NCBI GenBank assembly: GCA_051883555.1
Contig: JBJETY010000081.1
Coordinates: forward strand, 1-20,895
Length of the DNA: 20,895 nucleotides
Origin: CAG-917 sp051883555
Lineage (GTDB): Bacteria > Bacillota > Clostridia > Christensenellales > CAG-917
Direction of reading: 5' to 3'
The position numbers and the translations under genes were made by a program. Under the pieces are notes generated by a model, which saw only the letters and a program-made list of their open reading frames with translations, did no database searches and was not told where the DNA came from. Of this stretch, positions 16,633-20,895 are shown in pieces (position 1 is the stretch's first letter; the number at the start of each line of letters is the position of its first letter).

Positions 16633-16848
16633 CTTCTTCTGCTCCGCTTTTGTCCGACCGCTTAACGTTCTCCGTTTTCGGCTAAACAAAATTAAAATTT
16701 AAATACGCATTAACGCATAAGGCTAACGCATATCGATAATCGTCACTGCCGCTTCGCTTTTCGACAAACCGGACTATTAGCTGCCTATAAAATCGGCTAT
16801 CGCCTATGCCAAATTGCCGTAGCTTATTTACAAGTAGTTATTTATAAT
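16633..16848 (-). promoter_or_regulatory. Long 5' leader of the GH20 gene
   Basis: About 216 nt separate the predicted transcription start from the ATG. Within it the minus strand shows repeated TATGCGTTA words (about 16705-16730: TATGCGTTAG, TATGCGTTAA, ATGCGTA) and short self-complementary GGCGATAGCC-like segments. I recognise no known riboswitch, and no intrinsic terminator is visible in it. Confidence 0.4.
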
Positions 16849-16854
16849 ATAATC

Positions 16855-16883
16855 ATTCTATACTCAGTCGCATTCGATGTCAA
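16855..16883 (-). promoter_or_regulatory. Sigma-70-type promoter for the GH20 gene
   Basis: On the minus strand a perfect TTGACA (16883-16878) is followed after exactly 17 nt by TAGAAT (16860-16855), one mismatch from consensus. It faces away from the 17042 gene and should drive the hexosaminidase and probably the deacetylase. Confidence 0.75.
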
Positions 16884-17006
16884 CCTCCGATTGCACGTCG
16901 ACGTTCAGTATAAAATTTGCTTTAAAGTCTGAGGCGGTATAAATTTGCCTTATAATCGAAACTCACAATCGTCAATTAATACATATCGGGCGTTCCGTAG
17001 CTAAAG

Positions 17007-17035
17007 TTGACAACATTTATATTCGGTGTTATTAT
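17007..17035 (+). promoter_or_regulatory. Promoter for the membrane protein/acetyltransferase operon
   Basis: A perfect TTGACA (17007-17012), a 17-nt spacer and TATTAT (17030-17035), preceded by an extended -10 TG (17027-17028), form one of the best promoter matches in the window. The expected start, 7 nt after the -10 box, is 17042, which is the A of the gene's ATG. Confidence 0.75.
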
Positions 17036-17041
17036 CAAGCT

Positions 17042-17527
17042 ATGAAAGGCGGATGTATTTTAGGATTTGTAGCAAGTAAAGTTTTCTCCGTTATATGGAG
17101 TGTTTTAGAGCTTGTTATTTCTATTATCGCCAAAATTGCAATATATTTCGGCCTTTATCTGCCAATCGTAAACCTCATTTTAGGCGGCATATTATATCTG
17201 GTATTCGATTTCAATCCTTTCGGCGGCGGAATAGACGGAAATCTGTACGTTTTCGGCTTAAGTTTAAGTCTGGTAGGTTCGGTTATTATTACAATAAGAA
17301 ATCTAATAATAAAGCCGATACAAAAATATTTTATCGACGGCAAGGTCATCGAATACACCGAAAAAATAAGACGCGGTGCGCCCGAAGCGCCTAAAATTTA
17401 TAAAAGCCGCGTAAATCCCGGAATTACGGTATATGAATATGAAAACCGCTACGATTTATATGAAGAAACAGACGGCGGTCTCGAAAAGGTATCGACGCAA
17501 TATAAAAGCGGCAAAGGAAAGCGTTGA
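17042..17527 (+). CDS. Small membrane protein of unknown function
   Basis: I do not recognise this product of 161 residues. It has a hydrophobic N-terminal half with probably two membrane segments (about residues 13-55) and a third at about 68-90, separated by a Gly-rich turn (NPFGGGIDGN). A basic, charged C-terminal tail (about 91-161) has many Tyr and Glu residues and ends in KSGKGKR; by the positive-inside rule this tail should be cytoplasmic. No ribosome binding site precedes the ATG, and the promoter places transcription start at the ATG itself, so translation may be leaderless. The stop overlaps the start of the next gene by 4 bp (TTGA), so the two are surely co-transcribed and probably translationally coupled. 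A helper role for the downstream acetyltransferase is possible but unproven. Confidence 0.8.
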   Translation: MKGGCILGFVASKVFSVIWSVLELVISIIAKIAIYFGLYLPIVNLILGGILYLVFDFNPFGGGIDGNLYVFGLSLSLVGSVIITIRNLIIKPIQKYFIDGKVIEYTEKIRRGAPEAPKIYKSRVNPGITVYEYENRYDLYEETDGGLEKVSTQYKSGKGKR

Positions 17528-18495
17528 AAAAGGAAATAAATTTTTTGGAAGGAACGGATTATTCAATCAGACCGGACACTTCCGCCATTAACGACAATAA
17601 CGGCCAAAACAAAGAAATATACGGCACCGGCAACAAGTTTCTCGATTCTAAAAAACGCATCTGGGAACTTGATTTTTTGCGTGGAATTTGCATCATTCTT
17701 ATGATTTTCGACCACTTGTTCTTTTTCGGTTGTCACGTTTTCGGCTACGCTCTGTGCGAAACGCCTTCAGGGCAAGCGTTTGTGGATTTTTGTTATTTTT
17801 ACCTTTACGACAGTCCGAGAGATTATATTCACGTAATAGTCCTGTTCTTTTTCTTTTCTTTATGCGGAATTTCCTGTTCCCTTTCGCGTTCGAATTTAAA
17901 ACGGGGACTGATACTCTCGCTTGTCGCAACTGTCTATTCTCTGCTCAGTTACCTTATCTCACTTTTTGCAGGCTCCGAAGCAATTACAAATTACGGCGTT
18001 CTTAACTTCCTTGCGACCTGCATAATGATATATGCGCTCGCAGAACTTGCCCTGAAACGTGTCCCTTACGGCAAATACGTTCTTTTAGGTCTGTGCTCTC
18101 TTTCCGCCATAATCGTTTTAGCGCTGTTTTATTATTATACGCCTCCAAGCGATTTGCCGTACGCGTTCTCTTTTCTATTCCCGACAAAGTATTTTGACGG
18201 CTTGCATTTTATCGATTTCAAATGTCATTCTGCTTTTGCGCAAACGGAAGTATCTCCTGCAGATTTCTTCCCGTTTATACCGTACGCCGCTTTTTTCTTC
18301 ATAGGCAACGTTATGGGATTTACTATTTATCACGACAAGAAATCGCTTTTACCGAAGCTCGACGGCAACTGGAATATCGCCGTGAATTTTTTAGGCAGAC
18401 ACACCTTAATAGTTTACGTAATTCACATAGTAGTTATCGCTCTGCTTTTAGAGGCGATATGCTTTTTCAGCACGGGATACGGGGTTTTGTTTTAA
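17524..18495 (+). CDS. DUF1624/HGSNAT-type membrane acetyltransferase
   Basis: The 323-residue protein starts, after a polar N-terminus of about 45 residues, with RIWELDFLRG (45-54) and then FDH (62-64). This is the hallmark of the heparan-alpha-glucosaminide N-acetyltransferase catalytic domain (DUF1624, Pfam PF07786). About seven hydrophobic helices follow, and the C-terminal signatures FFPFIPYAAFFFIGNVMG and FLGRHTLIVYVIH are also typical. Characterised relatives pass an acetyl group across a membrane to terminal glucosamine; bacterial members are mostly uncharacterised, and the acceptor here is unknown. The start is TTG at 17524, overlapping the stop of the upstream gene and preceded by AAGGA (17514-17518) 5 nt away; the first ATG (17701) would delete the signature helix. 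The nearby deacetylase and hexosaminidase fit an amino-sugar theme. Confidence 0.82.
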   Translation: MKKEINFLEGTDYSIRPDTSAINDNNGQNKEIYGTGNKFLDSKKRIWELDFLRGICIILMIFDHLFFFGCHVFGYALCETPSGQAFVDFCYFYLYDSPRDYIHVIVLFFFFSLCGISCSLSRSNLKRGLILSLVATVYSLLSYLISLFAGSEAITNYGVLNFLATCIMIYALAELALKRVPYGKYVLLGLCSLSAIIVLALFYYYTPPSDLPYAFSFLFPTKYFDGLHFIDFKCHSAFAQTEVSPADFFPFIPYAAFFFIGNVMGFTIYHDKKSLLPKLDGNWNIAVNFLGRHTLIVYVIHIVVIALLLEAICFFSTGYGVLF

Positions 18496-18507
18496 CTTCC
18501 GCATTCC

Positions 18508-18562
18508 GTTTAAACGCAATCTAAAACCAACTTTGTTTAAACTCAATCTTAAACCAACTCTT
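18508..18562 (+). repeat. Two tandem 27-28-bp repeats after the acetyltransferase
   Basis: The unit GTTTAAAC(G/T)CAATCT followed by (A/T)AAACCAACT occurs at 18508-18534 and again at 18535-18562 with few differences. Each copy carries a CCAAC arm that can pair with GTTGG at 18583-18587. Confidence 0.75.
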
Positions 18563-18599
18563 TAACCGTTTTAATTCTAAACGTTGGTTTTAATTTTTT
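18551..18599 (+). terminator. Probable terminator of the membrane protein/acetyltransferase operon
   Basis: AAACCAAC (18551-18558) pairs with GTTGGTTT (18583-18590), followed by TAA and a run of six T (18594-18599). The loop is long (24 nt), so it is weaker than the other terminators here. The upstream repeat copy (18523-18531) offers an alternative 9-bp left arm. Confidence 0.5.
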
Positions 18600-18611
18600 C
18601 TTTTACATTTA

Positions 18612-18640
18612 TTTACAATAAATAGATTTCGTGTTAAATT
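18612..18640 (+). promoter_or_regulatory. Candidate promoter of apgM
   Basis: TTTACA (18612-18617), 17-nt spacer, TG at 18632-18633 and TAAATT (18635-18640). The match is fair, but the predicted start (about 18647) would leave a leader of only about 10 nt with the ribosome site at its very end, so the true promoter may lie somewhat upstream. Confidence 0.4.
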
Positions 18641-18656
18641 ATAAACGAGGTAAGAT

Positions 18657-19856
18657 ATGAAATACGTACTTGTTTTATGCGACGGCATGGCAGATTTTAA
18701 AGTTGACAAACTCGGCGGAAAAACGCCGCTCGAAGCGGCATATACGCCGAATATAGACGCATTGGCTAAAACGTCATTGCAAGGCAGAGTAGACACTGTC
18801 CCACAAGGTATGATTCCGGGCTCCGACGTGGCTAACCTTTCCGCTTTGGGTTACGACGCTAAAGCCTGCTACACGGGAAGAAGTCCTCTCGAAGCGTTAT
18901 CGCTCGGAATCGATATGAAAGACGGCGACGTTGCGTTGCGTTGCAATCTTGTCACTCTGTCCGACGAAGAACCGTACGAAGCAAAAACTATGGTTGACTA
19001 TTCCGCAGGTGAAATTTCTTCGGCAGAAGCGGCTGAGCTTATAAAAGCCGTACAAGAAAAGCTGGGAAACGACCTGCTGAAATTCTATTCCGGCGTAAGT
19101 TATCGTCACTGCCTTATATTAAAGAACGGTAAAACCGACTCCGCCCTCACTCCGCCTCACGATATATCAGGCAAACCTATAAAAGATTATCTTCCTAAAG
19201 GCGACAACAGCGAACTTTATTTGTCGTTAATGAAAGAGTCTCAACAAATATTAATCAATCACCCCGTCAATCTCAAACGCATGGCGGCAGGCAAAAATAC
19301 GGCTAACAGCATCTGGCTTTGGGGACAAGGCACTCGTCCTAAGCTGGAAAATTTCGAAAGCCGCTACGGATTAAAAGGCGCAATGATTTCAGCCGTCGAC
19401 CTTCTTAAAGGCATTGCCATAGGAAGCGGCATGAAAAGCATCGACGTCGAAGGCGCAACCGGTACGATAGATACGAATTTCGACGGCAAAGCACAAGCCG
19501 CAATAAAGGCATTAAACAGCGGAAACGATTTTTGTTTTGTACATCTCGAAGCACCTGACGAATGCGGTCACCAGGGCGACATAGAAGGCAAGAAACGTTC
19601 AATCGAATTGATTGACGAAAAAATCGTCGGAACCCTGCTGAAGGCGCTTAAGGGCTCGGATTTCGCGATGCTCGTTATGCCCGACCATTTTACTCCGCTT
19701 AAAACAAGGACTCACGACGGAACGCCCGTACCGTTTATGATGTATTCGTCGAAAGAGAAACTTGGCGAACACGACTTATTCAACGAGGATTCCGCATCGG
19801 ACGGAAATTTGTATACGCCGCAATCTCTTATCAAAAAATTCTTTTCTTTAAAATAA
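18657..19856 (+). CDS. apgM: Cofactor-independent phosphoglycerate mutase, archaeal type
   Basis: The 399-residue product belongs to the aPGAM (ApgM) branch of the alkaline phosphatase superfamily, which interconverts 3- and 2-phosphoglycerate in glycolysis with two divalent metals. Visible marks are the metal site VLCDGMAD (D9), the phospho-acceptor serine in PGSDVANLSALGYD (S56, D57), HLEAPDECGHQGD with D301 and H305, MPDH (D343, H344) and RTHDGTPVPF (H353). This order and the length of about 400 residues fit ApgM, not the 510-residue bacterial GpmI. The ATG is preceded by CGAGGT (18646-18651). It is monocistronic as far as visible. This family is common in archaea and also found in many bacteria, so it is not by itself a sign of recent transfer. 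Confidence 0.93.
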   Translation: MKYVLVLCDGMADFKVDKLGGKTPLEAAYTPNIDALAKTSLQGRVDTVPQGMIPGSDVANLSALGYDAKACYTGRSPLEALSLGIDMKDGDVALRCNLVTLSDEEPYEAKTMVDYSAGEISSAEAAELIKAVQEKLGNDLLKFYSGVSYRHCLILKNGKTDSALTPPHDISGKPIKDYLPKGDNSELYLSLMKESQQILINHPVNLKRMAAGKNTANSIWLWGQGTRPKLENFESRYGLKGAMISAVDLLKGIAIGSGMKSIDVEGATGTIDTNFDGKAQAAIKALNSGNDFCFVHLEAPDECGHQGDIEGKKRSIELIDEKIVGTLLKALKGSDFAMLVMPDHFTPLKTRTHDGTPVPFMMYSSKEKLGEHDLFNEDSASDGNLYTPQSLIKKFFSLK

Positions 19857-20101
19857 GAGACGATAAATAAAAATTAAAATACAAATATAAATATAAATAT
19901 ATAAATCTAAATTTAAATTTATATATAAAATATCTAAAATATCGAATCTTAGTTTAAGTAAAATCGAGTCTTTGTTTAAGCAAGAACGCAAATTAAATTA
20001 AACGAAGTTATAAACGGCTTCGAACGCAGCTGTAATCGGCAATCTATACGCTCGCAATACGATGCGGTAAAAAGCTACTGAATTTAATAAAATATTAGGG
20101 C
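19857..20101 (+). other. AT-rich intergenic region after apgM
   Basis: Positions 19861-19940 are almost pure A/T with AAATAT-type repeats and a 14-bp palindrome TAAATTTAAATTTA (19908-19921). Weak hairpins such as CGAAG/CTTCG (20003-20007 with 20018-20022) occur, but none has a following T-run, so no clear intrinsic terminator for apgM was found. No gene was seen. Confidence 0.55.
19941..19980 (+). repeat. Two 18-bp direct repeats 22 bp apart
   Basis: ATCGA(A/G)TCTT(A/T)GTTTAAG occurs at 19941-19958 and 19963-19980 with 16 of 18 bases identical. The 22-bp period is about two helical turns, as in paired regulator sites, but duplication by slippage is equally possible. Confidence 0.6.
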
Positions 20102-20130
20102 TTGCAAAAGTCCTTAAAGCGTTATATATT
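20102..20130 (+). promoter_or_regulatory. Candidate promoter of the 150-residue protein gene
   Basis: TTGCAA (20102-20107), 17-nt spacer, TATATT (20125-20130). Predicted start about 20137, giving a leader of about 109 nt. Confidence 0.5.
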
Positions 20131-20146
20131 AAACTAAACAAATTAA

Positions 20147-20218
20147 GTCGCATGCGCCGTTAAATTTTTCGGCAAAAAAACGCGACGTCAATTCACATTC
20201 GGACTTTGCTCCGACTCT
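20147..20218 (+). promoter_or_regulatory. Structured 5' leader before the 150-residue protein gene
   Basis: GTCGC (20147-20151) can pair with GCGAC (20182-20186), enclosing an inner stem GCCG/CGGC (20156-20159 with 20170-20173). A second small hairpin TCGGA/TCCGA follows at about 20199-20214. The strong ribosome site AGGAGG lies at 20235-20240. No known riboswitch or T-box was recognised. Confidence 0.4.
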
Positions 20219-20234
20219 GCAAATAACACGTCAC

Positions 20235-20240
20235 AGGAGG
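20235..20240 (+). promoter_or_regulatory. Consensus ribosome binding site
   Basis: AGGAGG, 5 nt before the ATG at 20246; the strongest ribosome site in the window and the main support that this unrecognised gene is real. Confidence 0.85.
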
Positions 20241-20245
20241 GAAAT

Positions 20246-20698
20246 ATGAAAAACGACAGAGTTATTTTCGAATTAAGCAACAAATATAGCAAAGGCGACT
20301 TGAATGCGGGAATCGACCTTTTAAAATGCTTTGCATACGACGCCTTTATATGCGATTACAGAAACGGCTTTACTTATGAAGCGTTGTCGTATAAAAGTCT
20401 CGGCCTCAAAAAAGGCGCCACACTTTACGGAGACCTTACGAAATCGTTTAAAATTCTGGACAAGGATAAACAAAAAAATTACGAAAGCGAAGTTAAAGGA
20501 ATCGATAAACATATAAAGCAAAGCGAAAAAACCAACGACGCAAATTTGAAGAAACTTCATAAAGAAGGCAGAATCCCAATGGACAAAACCGTCGTGGAAA
20601 AACAGTCGGAAATTGAAAATCAAATTTTGGCTAAATACGGTTTCGATTATTCATCCATGAGTTCTACGCAGCTGAACACAACGGAAGAAGTTTATTGA
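20246..20698 (+). CDS. Hypothetical protein, 150 residues
   Basis: I do not recognise this protein. It has no signal peptide or membrane segment and is rich in Lys, Asp, Glu and Tyr. The first 75 residues look globular (a helical segment around SKGDLNAGIDLLKCFAYD and a Tyr/Gly-rich part). Residues of about 75-130 are highly charged and probably helical or coiled (KDKQKNYESEVKGIDKHIKQ). The tail after about 130 is polar and Ser/Thr-rich. It is almost certainly expressed: a near-perfect AGGAGG sits 5 nt before the ATG, a promoter candidate lies upstream and a strong terminator follows. It stands alone, so the context gives no function. Confidence 0.8.
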   Translation: MKNDRVIFELSNKYSKGDLNAGIDLLKCFAYDAFICDYRNGFTYEALSYKSLGLKKGATLYGDLTKSFKILDKDKQKNYESEVKGIDKHIKQSEKTNDANLKKLHKEGRIPMDKTVVEKQSEIENQILAKYGFDYSSMSSTQLNTTEEVY

Positions 20699-20835
20699 TA
20701 AAATTTAAAAGCGCATAAATTCTTTGAACGGCAAAGCAAACTTTAATTTTGCTTTCTGCTATTCTGTTTTAAGTCTGTTTGGTTCTGCGTACGTTCAAAT
20801 TTTTATAGCTATTATCCGTTGAAATTATTAAAAAT

Positions 20836-20866
20836 AAAACGTCTGCATAGCAGACGTTTTTATTTG
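20836..20866. terminator. Bidirectional Rho-independent terminator
   Basis: An 11-bp perfect stem (AAAACGTCTGC at 20836-20846, loop ATA, GCAGACGTTTT at 20850-20860) with a T-run on the right and an A-run on the left can terminate transcription from both sides. It lies about 140 nt after the 150-residue protein gene; the stretch between (20699-20835) holds no gene. Confidence 0.85.
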
Positions 20867-20895
20867 CGTTTTTATATATCAGCTCTATACCTATC

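Noticed and set aside
16633..16689. Longer GH20 form starting at TTG 16689
   Set aside because: It adds 19 Arg/Lys-rich residues that do not look like a signal peptide, and the ATG at 16632 has a GGAG site at suitable spacing.
16213..16702. Plus-strand frames opposite the GH20 N-terminus
   Set aside because: Antisense to a gene with complete family signatures; no start signals.
19861..19935. Near-pure A/T tract as a functional element
   Set aside because: It is low-complexity sequence; nothing in it beyond a short palindrome supports a specific role.

Overview
The window looks like a chromosomal or metagenomic fragment of an uncultured, low-to-moderate GC Gram-positive bacterium. I infer Firmicutes/Clostridia from the strong AAGGAG-type ribosome binding sites, TTGACA/TATAAT-type promoters, short hairpin-plus-U terminators, a lipoprotein with a clean lipobox, and cytoplasmic glycan enzymes. 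No rRNA, tRNA, CRISPR array or transposase was seen, so placement below phylum is a guess.

Layout. Positions 1-12384 (minus strand) are one uninterrupted reading frame of 4,128 codons that runs off the left edge. I read every codon of this frame and found no stop and no frameshift. It encodes a giant secreted lipoprotein: signal peptide with lipobox LTAC, at least nine diverged tandem modules, a pair of bacterial Ig-like domains in the middle, and a tyrosine-rich insertion near residues 2790-3510. Its start has a good ribosome binding site, a good sigma-70-type promoter, and between them a 44-bp perfectly alternating pyrimidine/purine tract containing a 24-bp palindrome. Upstream lies about 1.4 kb of strikingly T-rich (plus strand), non-coding DNA with several internal duplications (about 12540-13870).

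Positions 13871-16883 (minus strand) hold a terminator, a PIG-L family N-acetylglucosaminyl deacetylase, a GH20 beta-N-acetylhexosaminidase and its promoter, with a leader of about 216 nt. Divergently, 17007-18495 (plus strand) holds a promoter whose predicted start coincides with the ATG (candidate leaderless mRNA), a small membrane protein of unknown function, and an overlapping DUF1624/HGSNAT-type membrane acetyltransferase starting at TTG. Positions 18657-19856 encode an archaeal-type cofactor-independent phosphoglycerate mutase (apgM). Positions 20246-20698 encode a 150-residue protein of unknown function with a long structured leader and a strong terminator.

How the genes may work together. 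The deacetylase, hexosaminidase and acetyltransferase all belong to families that act on amino sugars (removing N-acetyl groups, cleaving terminal GlcNAc/GalNAc, and re-acetylating glucosamine across a membrane). A shared amino-sugar theme is plausible but inferred. The giant lipoprotein is best read as a long modular surface protein. ApgM is glycolytic housekeeping.
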